Origin: Kiritimatiellota bacterium
GTDB lineage: Bacteria > Verrucomicrobiota > Kiritimatiellia > RFP12 > UBA1067
Assembly: GCA_009778475.1 (NCBI GenBank)
Contig: WRJS01000032.1
Location: forward strand, 1-33,147
DNA: 33,147 nucleotides
Direction of reading: 5' to 3'
Below the pieces are notes generated by a model that saw nothing but the letters and a program-made list of their open reading frames with translations, was not told where the DNA came from and did no database searches. Positions 22,701 through 29,292 of this stretch are shown here, piece after piece (the stretch's first letter is position 1; each line of letters opens with the position of its first letter). Made by a program: the position numbers and the translations under genes.

Positions 22701-25700
22701 CGCGGTCGGCGCGGTAGATGCGGTTGGCGAACACGTCGCCGCCGTTGAGGTTGAGGAAGGCCTTCATGTCGCCGCCGCGGGCGCCGAGGTCGATGGGGCC
22801 GGTGACGGTGACTTCCGCGCTGCCCGCGACGGTGAGTTCGGCGTAGCCGCCGTTGCCGTTGTTGTTGCCGCCGTTCTCGCCGAGGGGGAAGGTGCCCGCG
22901 TGGAAGAACGTGCCGCCCGACGTATAGACCACGCCCTGCCCTGCGCGGCTGATGCCGAAGGGGCCGCCGTACTCGCTGGTGAAGGCGAACGCGCCGCCCG
23001 TCTGGCGGAGGAAGCCGTAGCCGTTGACGTTGTTGCCGAGCTGGAAGTAGCCCTTGTTGGTGAACGCGCCGCCGTCGAGCTGGTAGTAGCCGTAGCCGTT
23101 CAGGCCGATGGCGCCGTCGTTGCTGTGGCCGCCGGTGTTGAGCATGGTGCCGCCGGTCTGATAGACTGCGCCGACGGAGCCGTTGAGGTTGCCGACGATG
23201 AGGCGGCCGCTGATCATCGCGTCGTCCGCGATGCGCAGCACGCCGCGCCCGGACTCGCCGATGGAGACGACGGGCTGTCCGCCCTGCTGGTAGCCCCTGT
23301 CGAAGGTGGTGAGCGCGGCGTCGCCGCTGAGGTTGAGTTGCGCGAGGGGGTCGGCGAGCAAGGAGCTGATGCCGACGGTGATGTTCTCCTCGTTCAGGTA
23401 GCGGGGCATCACGGGGATGTCGAGCGTGCCGCCATAGACGGTGATGGGGCCGTGGGCGTCGGCGCGGCCGGAGAGGGTGAGGGTGTTGGGGCCGAACTTG
23501 CGGATGCCGATCTGCGGGAAGGGATCGGATATCTCCACGTCCTCGTAGGCGGTGTCCAGGCCGATGGAGGCGGTGGGGGAGGTGAATACGGGCGGGACGT
23601 TGTTGAGCAGGGCGTCGATCTGGCCGAGGTCGAAGCCGGGCTGCGTGACGAGGGTTTGACCGTAGCCGACGCGCAGGGCAAGGGTGCCGCGGCCGCTGAC
23701 CGTGACGTCCGTGTCCCAGCCGGGGAGGGAGCCGGGGTCGAGGGCGTAGAGGACGCCGTTCTGGATGTCCGCGCCGCCCGTCCACGTGTTGTTCGTGCCG
23801 AGCAGGTAGGTCACGCCACGGTCGCCGCCGCCCGCCTTGACGAGCGGGCCGTTGCCGGAGATGACGCCGGTGTAGGTGTCGCTGGTGGTGCCTTCGGTGC
23901 TGAAGGTCGCGCGGCCTTTGAGGGTGACGGGGCCCGCCCATGTGTTGATGGTGCCCATGCCGTACCCGGCGCGGGTGTTGACGCGCCCGCCGTCGAACAC
24001 GGTCAGCCACCAGTTGATGGGGTTGTTCACGTTGTAGTAGTCGAAGAACGCGCCGTCGCGGACCTCCACGTTGTTGTTCAGGCCGCCGGAGAGGGTGGTG
24101 CCGACCTCGAGGGTGAAGCCGCCTTCGGTGATGTCGATGAAGGCGGAGTCCTGGTCGTTCGTGACGATCACGGCGGTGAAGCCGAACATGTCGCTGCCCT
24201 TCTTGGTGATGCCGTGGCCGTTGAGGTTGAGGTACGCCTGCCCGCCGGAGTTGCGCACGTCGAGGCGCTTGGGCGTATAGACCGTGAGGTCGTCGAGGAG
24301 CGTCAGGAAGCGGATGGCGTTGAACTGGCTGTTGGGGCCGGTGTTGCGGAGCGCGCCCAGCCCGTCGGGGCCCGCGCCTCGGGCATGGATCTCCTGCCCG
24401 TTGAGTTGGAGGTCCTGGTCGGCCCCGTTGCCGATGAAGTTGATCGCGCCGGCGCCCTCGACGATGACGGGGGAGGCCGGGGTCTTCGCGCCGAAGGTGT
24501 CGTTGTGGATGATGTCGATGATGCCTTCCTGTATGGTGGTGATGCCGCTGTAGGTGTTCGCGACGTTCGGCATGAAAAGCGTGCCGAAGCCGTTCTTGAT
24601 GAGACCGCCGCCGCCGCTGATGCCGCCCTCGGGCCACTCCAAGCCCTGAGAGTTGCCCACGAACACCGTGAGGTCGCCCTCGCCGATCGCCGTGCCGCCC
24701 GTGTGCGTGACCGGGCCCGCCAGCACCACGCCGCCCGGGCCGGTCTTGTCGAGTCGCACGGGGTCTGCGCCGCTGTCGCCGATGGCCGCGTTGACCGTAA
24801 GGCGCGAGCCGCCGGGCGCGTTCGCGTTCGAGAGGTACAGGCGGTTGCCCACCGCGAGGTCGGGGAGGAGGAAACCGTCGCCGTAGATGTCGCCGAGCAC
24901 GAGAGCGCCGCCGCCGGGCAGGATGCGCACGATCGGCGTGGCGAGCGTGCGATTGCCAAACACGACGGTCGCGGACGCGGGGTACTCGTGCTGCAACGCC
25001 ATAAGCCCCGTGGGGTCGTCCACGAGCCAGACGCCGCCGGACGTGCCAGCCGAGTTGATGCGCGCGATGGTGTTCACGTTGTTGGTGATGGGCGACGGGC
25101 CCCGCGCGGAGAGATCCTGATAGTCGAAGTTGGCGGCGTGGACGCCGAGGACGGAATCATACGCCGCGAAGGCGAACCCGTTGTTGACCGTCGCCCACGG
25201 GCCGATGAGGCCGTCGGGCTGGTCGTCGATGAAAATCTTGAGGGTGCCGCCGAGGTCACTGCCCATGAAGTTGATCGAGCCGGAGACGTTCGCGAGCGAG
25301 CCGATGTGGAGCGTCGCCGACGACGTGCCGGGGATGAAGCCGAGGGTGGACGAGCCGCTGGCCACCTGCACCGCGCCGATGGTGTCCGAGGTGTTGAAGC
25401 GCAGGATGCCGCCGGCCATCTGCACCAGCGACGCCGCGCCGAGCGAGCCGCCCGGCATGACGTCCAGCGGGCCGCCCGGCTCGACCACCGTGCGCCCCGT
25501 GTGGGTGCAGGCGGAGGAGACGACGAGTTTGCCCGCGCCGCGCCTGTAGAGCCAGAGCGGTGCCGTGCCGCCGTTGGAGAAGGTGCCCGCGATGTCAACC
25601 GCCGCCGCCGCGTCAACGATATCGATGATGAGCGCGTGCTCATTGTTCGCGCCCGAGCGGAGCGGCCCCGTGAACGTGAGCGTCCCCGTCCCCGCATGCT

Positions 25701-26403
25701 CGACGGTGGCGTCCGCCCCGGCGTTTGCCTCCTGCGAGATGATGATGTCCGTCGTCGTCGTCCCGCCCGTGTAGCGCAGGAAACTCGGCGCGGTCCTGAA
25801 CTTGTAGATGTCCGCCATGCCCAGCGGCTGCGGCACGCCCGTGTTGATGAGCGTCGCGACCGAGATGCCCCCGCCCGCCGTGATGAGCGAGCAGCCCTCG
25901 AAATCATTGCCCGTGTTGCCGAGGACGATCACCCCGCCCGTGCCGTTATGCTCGAAACCGAATTCACCCGTGATTTTCACGTCGATGGTCAGGGTCTTGC
26001 CGGGGTAGGCCTGATTGTCCGCCCAGTTCTCTCCGCCGCCCGTGCTGAACGTCAGCGTCCCGAGGCCATCGATGAGCGCATCCTCCTCCGCACGGATGGT
26101 CAGCGCGCCCGAGTTGCTGAAATGCAGGTTCGCACCCGAATCCACGGTCAGCGTCGTGCCGAGCGGGTTACGGAAATAGACCGTCCTGATCTCCGCGCTC
26201 GCGCCCACCCGCACAACCGACGGCGCGGAATCCGCTGGGAAAATCGCATTGTCACCATTCCCCGTCGGCGCAATATCATTCTCCCAGTTCTGCGGGTTAC
26301 TCCACAAATCATCCTGCCCCGCACCCGTCCACGTGCAATCCACGGCGGACACCGCCGAGGCCATCATCCCGATCAGAAAAGAAACAAACAACATCGTTCT
26401 CAT
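19738..26403 (-). CDS. Giant secreted protein with autotransporter-type repeats and three PA14-like domains
   Basis: 2221 aa from ATG 26403, which has GAAGGAG 5 nt upstream; a GTG two codons earlier lies too close to it. A signal peptide (MLFVSFLIGMMASAVSA) is followed by CTWTGAGQDDLWSNPQNWEND, a common opening of this type. Much of the chain is autotransporter-associated beta-strand repeats (for example LIKNGFGTLFMPNVANTYSG, LLKLGEGRLTLNADNTYMG), forming a long beta-solenoid. From about residue 1490 come three PA14-like lectin domains with the shared pattern GLWEG, TTRAANG, WNGNYHTW, TWTFF.DD, LTPGPHLFEARFGDG, separated by acidic linkers. The C-terminus shows no 12-strand autotransporter barrel, no anchor motif and no PEP-CTERM. 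It is probably surface-bound or secreted, perhaps a glycan-binding protein; this is inference. Confidence 0.88.
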   Translation of the reverse strand: MRTMLFVSFLIGMMASAVSAVDCTWTGAGQDDLWSNPQNWENDIAPTGNGDNAIFPADSAPSVVRVGASAEIRTVYFRNPLGTTLTVDSGANLHFSNSGALTIRAEEDALIDGLGTLTFSTGGGENWADNQAYPGKTLTIDVKITGEFGFEHNGTGGVIVLGNTGNDFEGCSLITAGGGISVATLINTGVPQPLGMADIYKFRTAPSFLRYTGGTTTTDIIISQEANAGADATVEHAGTGTLTFTGPLRSGANNEHALIIDIVDAAAAVDIAGTFSNGGTAPLWLYRRGAGKLVVSSACTHTGRTVVEPGGPLDVMPGGSLGAASLVQMAGGILRFNTSDTIGAVQVASGSSTLGFIPGTSSATLHIGSLANVSGSINFMGSDLGGTLKIFIDDQPDGLIGPWATVNNGFAFAAYDSVLGVHAANFDYQDLSARGPSPITNNVNTIARINSAGTSGGVWLVDDPTGLMALQHEYPASATVVFGNRTLATPIVRILPGGGALVLGDIYGDGFLLPDLAVGNRLYLSNANAPGGSRLTVNAAIGDSGADPVRLDKTGPGGVVLAGPVTHTGGTAIGEGDLTVFVGNSQGLEWPEGGISGGGGLIKNGFGTLFMPNVANTYSGITTIQEGIIDIIHNDTFGAKTPASPVIVEGAGAINFIGNGADQDLQLNGQEIHARGAGPDGLGALRNTGPNSQFNAIRFLTLLDDLTVYTPKRLDVRNSGGQAYLNLNGHGITKKGSDMFGFTAVIVTNDQDSAFIDITEGGFTLEVGTTLSGGLNNNVEVRDGAFFDYYNVNNPINWWLTVFDGGRVNTRAGYGMGTINTWAGPVTLKGRATFSTEGTTSDTYTGVISGNGPLVKAGGGDRGVTYLLGTNNTWTGGADIQNGVLYALDPGSLPGWDTDVTVSGRGTLALRVGYGQTLVTQPGFDLGQIDALLNNVPPVFTSPTASIGLDTAYEDVEISDPFPQIGIRKFGPNTLTLSGRADAHGPITVYGGTLDIPVMPRYLNEENITVGISSLLADPLAQLNLSGDAALTTFDRGYQQGGQPVVSIGESGRGVLRIADDAMISGRLIVGNLNGSVGAVYQTGGTMLNTGGHSNDGAIGLNGYGYYQLDGGAFTNKGYFQLGNNVNGYGFLRQTGGAFAFTSEYGGPFGISRAGQGVVYTSGGTFFHAGTFPLGENGGNNNGNGGYAELTVAGSAEVTVTGPIDLGARGGDMKAFLNLNGGDVFANRIYRADRESQAYVNWNGGTFHAVNADPPLFGTTPHNGVYPEVTLYERGAVIDIPDMGKSKAVGTPLRAPEGFGITAIPVADGGAGYLGSPFVRIEGGGGRGATAFAHVDIASGVLTHIEVTSPGQGYTTPPTVTLINGGYFTAATLGPVAIGPVASGGLLKLGEGRLTLNADNTYMGVTEVREGILRLRDPQVLSPYTEVTVTGGILDLSGGTLSNGNVTVTSGSIVNGGIAAGALTKTGPGVFTLTAPVTLGPASRPPRPLTPGLWEGMIREGWDQVTTPPKDGIQRTTRAANGGVQDSNTIYAGGLWNGNYHTWCYTGYLWNNSDEDVTWTFFGRMDDNMNLVIDGKQLIRAGNGSDAWAIHTLTPGPHLFEARFGDGTGDVGPGPKDRAVLPANGPMSGLLVDYSGAEPTVLDGNLLDLTDFQILEDPGDGSLFSIDLPDGYPSPFEPVSGPGLSEYVIYQNWNDTDDGIYISRQLTTRAANGHIEGNGTFANGMWAGNNHTWIYKGILWNRGEQAVTWNWRLLFDDDIALWIDGTLIAEARTNKQDPTFAATLIEPGAHTFEVRFGDGTGSVGPHSGLGGLTYDPDNTGSEDPNVFILLEDDGTGALLTTDLDWTPSEEEEEPEDPGCPVVNVLEGTLLLQNNPIAGLWEGCAPGAANWTGDPTNDVFAIELTTTAANGFCGENEYINDKFWSTNTTYIYWGYIWNRTDASVTWTFAENFDDNVRLWIDRTPYTLDWDDKAEVLADNSWDTPTFGTITLTPGPHKFELRLGQGGGGAGGNIVPDPDTTGRDRWGWPTKDVSFLVDYQGRDEGVFSNYEILQDPGNGYLLSCTLNDAIDKEELLDTARVNLAPGAVLDLNISAHAIGEITGEGTVSNGTLFNTVLSPAGDAHTGALTLSGVTLGQGITYRLTIDGAASDCLISDGPLDMSGVTIVPATETEPTAKAYVIAQAAGGITALPTLDGFPSKYKAVKRGNEIWLTKEGGTLLLLR

Positions 26404-26447
26404 ACGCACTCCTTCAAAGATAAACCAAACCCCAATTTTGAGATTAA

Positions 26448-26476
26448 AGCATAGCGAAAAAGACGAGCGCCGTCAA
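26448..26476 (-). promoter_or_regulatory. Sigma70-like promoter of the giant secreted protein
   Basis: Minus strand: -35 TTGACG (26471-26476), 17-nt spacer, -10 TATGCT (26448-26453). The predicted leader is about 38 nt and contains the GAAGGAG site. Confidence 0.7.
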
Positions 26477-26574
26477 GCCCCAAAGCGAAGTTTTTTTCTG
26501 GGAAAAAGGTGGCTCGGGCTGTATGCGCCCCTTCAGGGGAATTCCTGCCCGCCGCCCCCGTTGACGCATTTAAT

Positions 26575-26643
26575 GTAGAGACGGATGATTATCCGTCTCC
26601 GCAGGGCAATGACACGTGGAGACGGATAATCATCCGTCTCTAC
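26575..26643. repeat. 26-bp perfect inverted repeat built of two smaller palindromes
   Basis: Arms 26575-26600 and 26618-26643 are exact reverse complements with a 17-nt spacer. Each arm itself contains GACGGAT, a 4-base loop (GATT or AATC) and ATCCGTC. It lies in the gene-free stretch 26477-26788, which otherwise holds the shared ~50-bp element and a terminator-like hairpin. Confidence 0.9.
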
Positions 26644-26683
26644 TTTATTGGGGTGTAAACCTTTTTCGCGTGTTTCGCGCGTT

Positions 26684-26735
26684 TCGCGGTTAACACGGTC
26701 TTGAATCTTGCGGTTTCAGGACAGTTTTAATGAAC
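26684..26735 (+). repeat. Copy 2 of the dispersed ~50-bp element
   Basis: About 78 % identical to 7409-7460 without gaps; the core TGCGGTTTCAGGACAG and TAATG are shared. It is preceded by a CGCGTTTCGCG-like simple repeat (26665-26690). It ends at the terminator-like hairpin ahead of the EIIA-fusion promoter. Confidence 0.6.
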
Positions 26736-26760
26736 CACCCCCTTCTTGGGTCGGTTCATT
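26729..26760 (+). terminator. Terminator-like hairpin upstream of the EIIA-fusion promoter
   Basis: AATGAACC-ACCC (26729-26740) pairs with GGGT-GGTTCATT (26748-26760, one bulged C), with loop CCTTCTT, followed by a few T. A 12-bp stem at the edge of an intergenic region could stop plus-strand read-through. No gene upstream on that strand needs it, so its role is unclear. Confidence 0.45.
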
Positions 26761-26788
26761 TTGATTGCGGAATTTTCTGAGAAACATC

Positions 26789-26818
26789 TTGACGAGGGGA
26801 TGGATTTTGAAGTATAGT
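26789..26818 (+). promoter_or_regulatory. Sigma70-like promoter of the EIIA fusion and GT4 genes
   Basis: -35 TTGACG (26789-26794), 18-nt spacer, -10 TATAGT (26813-26818). The expected leader to ATG 26885 is about 60 nt. Confidence 0.75.
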
Positions 26819-26884
26819 ATGTTCCATAAAAACGGAACAGTGTTTGCCGTCAGGCCTAACCGGACACTGTACGAGAGAGGTTGT

Positions 26885-27724
26885 ATGCAAAGTTTGATCA
26901 ATCATTTGAACCAGTTGCAGGAGTTGCTGCTCATCCGCGATGAACATCGCACAGCCGGCGATGGCCGTCACATGGATCGTCTGAACGATTCGATTGACCA
27001 ACTCACAGACCGGCTCCCGCAGGATCTCAAGTCCCTTTACCAACGCCTGTACAAGAAGGACCACATCGTGATGGCGCCCATGCACAACGGCTGTTGCGCC
27101 ATCTGCGGGATGCGCTTGCCCATCAGCCAGGTGCAGGCGGTACGGCTGTGCAAGCAGATTCAGAACTGCCCGAGTTGCGCGCGTGTCTTGTACGAGGAGA
27201 GCGACGCGCCCGTCCGCCTCGGCGGTTCATCTAGCCGCACGGAGCCGCGCAAGTCCGGCGTCTCGCGGTTCTCCGCCGAGAGCCTGATGATCACGGACCT
27301 TGAGGCCACCACTGCGGCAGGCGCGATCGAGGCGCTGGCCAAGGTCATGGAGGAGAAGGGCTTCGTGTCGGGCGCGGACAAGCTTATCCAGTCGGCGATG
27401 GAGCGCGAGGCCGTCCTCAGCACGGCGATGGAGAACGGGCTGGCCTTCCCGCACGTGCGCGGCGTGGAGGGCGGCGGCCTGACCCTCGCGCTGGGCATCT
27501 CCAAGCGCGGCATCCAGTGGGACGATTCGGGTGCGACGGTCACCAGCCACATCATCTTCTTCATCACCATCCCCACGGCGGTGAGCGCGTTTTACCTCCG
27601 CCTCATGTCCGGCCTGACCGAGACCTTCCTGAAAGAGCAGAACCGAGAGGCCCTGCTGGCGGCTGAGACACCGGAGCAGCTCTGGAAGGCGCTCACGAAG
27701 GCCACGCGCTACGCCATCAAGTGA
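26885..27724 (+). CDS. Zinc ribbon-PTS EIIA (fructose/nitrogen type) fusion protein
   Basis: 279 aa from ATG 26885, with GAGAGG upstream. The longer frame from 26765 is rejected because it runs through the promoter. Residues 1-60 are a charged helical hairpin. A C4 zinc ribbon follows with CAIC (C71, C74) and CPSC (C95, C98), like CdsZ/zf-RING_7 proteins. After a Ser/Arg-rich linker, residues ~132-279 form a type 2 EIIA domain, with the phospho-accepting His in GLAFPHVRG (H190) and SHIIFFITIPTAVSAFYLRLMSGL. PtsN-like EIIA proteins are phosphorylated by HPr-type partners and regulate targets by binding. No other PTS gene is present, so a regulatory role is likelier than sugar uptake. It is followed 13 nt later by the GT4 gene. 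Confidence 0.85.
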   Translation: MQSLINHLNQLQELLLIRDEHRTAGDGRHMDRLNDSIDQLTDRLPQDLKSLYQRLYKKDHIVMAPMHNGCCAICGMRLPISQVQAVRLCKQIQNCPSCARVLYEESDAPVRLGGSSSRTEPRKSGVSRFSAESLMITDLEATTAAGAIEALAKVMEEKGFVSGADKLIQSAMEREAVLSTAMENGLAFPHVRGVEGGGLTLALGISKRGIQWDDSGATVTSHIIFFITIPTAVSAFYLRLMSGLTETFLKEQNREALLAAETPEQLWKALTKATRYAIK

Positions 27725-27737
27725 CGCGGGAGAGGAT

Positions 27738-28856
27738 ATGCCGGCATCCCCCCAAAAGCCTGCCGTCCTGCATGTCCTTGAAGCCTTGGAGGGCGGCACG
27801 CTCCGCCATGTGCGCGAGCTGCTGCCCGAACTCGCCGCAAGGGGCTACCGCGTCGCGCTCGCCGCCTCGCCCCGCCGCAACCCGGCGCTTGCACGCGACA
27901 TCGCCCGCGCATTCGCGGCGTGCGGCATCGCGTTCCATGAGTTGCCCATGCGCCGCGCCATCTCGCCGCTCTCAGACCTCCTCAACGCCGTGCGCCTCTC
28001 GCGCCTCATCCAGACGCTCCGCCCGGACATTATCCATACGCACAGCTCCAAGGCCGGTTTCCTCGGCCGCCTCGCGGCCGCGGCGCGGGGGGTTCCCGTC
28101 GTCCACACGCCCCATGCCTTCCCGTTCCTGATGGAAGGCGCGCGCGCCACGAAAAGCCTCTACCGCTTCCTCGAGCGCCTTGTCCAGCCGAAGACCGCCG
28201 CGCTGGTCGCGCTCTCGCACGAGGAGGTCCTTGCGGCGCGCGCCCTCGGCTTCCCTGACGAACGAATCCACCGCATCCCCAACGGCACGAGCTACCCGCC
28301 CCTCCCCGAGCCACCGACCGCGCCGCGGCAGGGCATCGGGTTCTTCGGAAGGCTGAGCCGGCAGAAAGGCGCGGATATCCTGCTCAACGCGGTTGCCGGT
28401 TCGGGCATCGAGGCCTGCCTCCACGGGCGGGGCGAGGAAGAGGCCGCACTGCGCCGCCAATGCCAACGCCTCGGCATCTCCCCCCGCGTCCGCTTCATGG
28501 GCGAGTGTGCGCAGGACGAGGTCGTGGCGCGTATGCGCGGATATGCGGCCGTGGCCGTGCCTTCGCGCTGGGAGGGATGCCCGTATGTGGTGCTGGATGC
28601 CTTCGCGGCAGGGGTCCCCGTCATCGCGGCCCATGTCGGCGGCATCCCCGACCTCATCCAAGACGGCGTCAACGGCGTGCTGTTCCCAGTGGGCAATGCC
28701 GCCGCGCTGACCCGCGCCATCACGGCGCTCCTGCGCAACCCGCCGCACGGCCTTGCCGCCGCCGCCCACGCGACCCTCGCCGCCCACACCCTCGCCGCCA
28801 TGGCCGACAAACTCGAAGTGGCCTATGAAGGCGTATTGCGCCCCGGCAGCCAATAG
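27738..28856 (+). CDS. GT4-family glycosyltransferase
   Basis: 372 aa, GT-B fold. The N-terminal domain opens with VLHVLEALEGGTLRHVRELL, the usual GG loop, and has PDIIHTHSSKAGFLGRLAA and VVHTPHAFPF. The C-terminal domain shows IGFFGRLSRQKGADILLNAV and the sugar-nucleotide motif PSRWEGCPYVVLDAFAAGVP, where the usual second Glu is Asp. No membrane segment. It likely adds a hexose to a polysaccharide or lipid-linked intermediate using a UDP or GDP donor; the acceptor is unknown. GGGAGAGG precedes ATG 27738, 13 nt after the EIIA-fusion stop, so the two probably share a transcript. Confidence 0.9.
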   Translation: MPASPQKPAVLHVLEALEGGTLRHVRELLPELAARGYRVALAASPRRNPALARDIARAFAACGIAFHELPMRRAISPLSDLLNAVRLSRLIQTLRPDIIHTHSSKAGFLGRLAAAARGVPVVHTPHAFPFLMEGARATKSLYRFLERLVQPKTAALVALSHEEVLAARALGFPDERIHRIPNGTSYPPLPEPPTAPRQGIGFFGRLSRQKGADILLNAVAGSGIEACLHGRGEEEAALRRQCQRLGISPRVRFMGECAQDEVVARMRGYAAVAVPSRWEGCPYVVLDAFAAGVPVIAAHVGGIPDLIQDGVNGVLFPVGNAAALTRAITALLRNPPHGLAAAAHATLAAHTLAAMADKLEVAYEGVLRPGSQ

Positions 28857-29045
28857 CCCGTGTAACGCCCGCCACGCGGGCAACACCGCTTGCTTTCATG
28901 TGGTGCTTGCGAGCAGGTATAGTCATCTAACCTTGCGTTGTCATGCAATGCCCCAAAAGATCGGGAACCTCGTCGTTGTGTTATGGAGTGCGGCGGACGC
29001 AAGATCGCACGGGCGATGGTCGATTGACTTGACGTTGCGGTATGC
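28857..29045. other. Intergenic stretch with a small hairpin, nothing else seen
   Basis: GCCCGC-CAC-GCGGGC at 28867-28881 is a 6-bp hairpin 10 nt after the GT4 stop. Without a T run it would be a weak terminator. No gene, repeat family or clear promoter was seen in the remainder. Confidence 0.4.
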
Positions 29046-29264
29046 TTACTCGGCGGCCGACATCCTTGCGGAAGCATAATACCGCTCGTTGAAATCGGCG
29101 AGGAAGTCATAGAGGTTGTTGACGTAATCGTCTTCGCCGTGACCGTTTTCAAGCAGCTTTTCGTAGAGCAAGTCCACGCCGCCGAGGACGTAGGAGTCGA
29201 AAAGCAGTTCATCCGCCTCCGCCTCTGGCGTTAAATATGCGGGGCAAATATTTCCCGAGGAGGT
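29046..29264 (-). pseudogene. Start-less ORF remnant downstream of DUF499
   Basis: A 72-codon open frame between an upstream TAG (29265-29267) and a TAA (29046-29048) has protein-like composition: PEAEADELLFDSYVLGGVDL, then LLYEKLLENGHGEDDYV, NNLYDFLADFNERYY. It has no ATG, GTG or TTG before the conserved-looking part. It begins 28 nt after the DUF499 stop on the same strand. I do not recognise the family. The simplest reading is the C-terminal remnant of a further gene of the DUF499/methylase cassette, but that is inference. Confidence 0.5.
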
Positions 29265-29292
29265 CTAATGATGACACTTGTTCTTTTCGCTT

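Noticed and set aside
19618..26454. A 2278-codon plus-strand frame opposite the giant secreted protein
   Set aside because: It mirrors the real gene. The minus strand has a signal peptide, recognisable repeat domains, promoter and ribosome binding site, while the plus-strand product is only Ala/Gly/Val/Glu-rich. High GC content removes stops from the complementary frame.
26765..26884. Extended N-terminus of the EIIA fusion
   Set aside because: The extension overlaps the -35 and -10 elements. The protein from ATG 26885 starts with a natural helix and has a ribosome binding site.
28857..29045. A tRNA or small RNA in the spacer after GT4
   Set aside because: No cloverleaf or T-loop consensus could be found, only a 6-bp hairpin.
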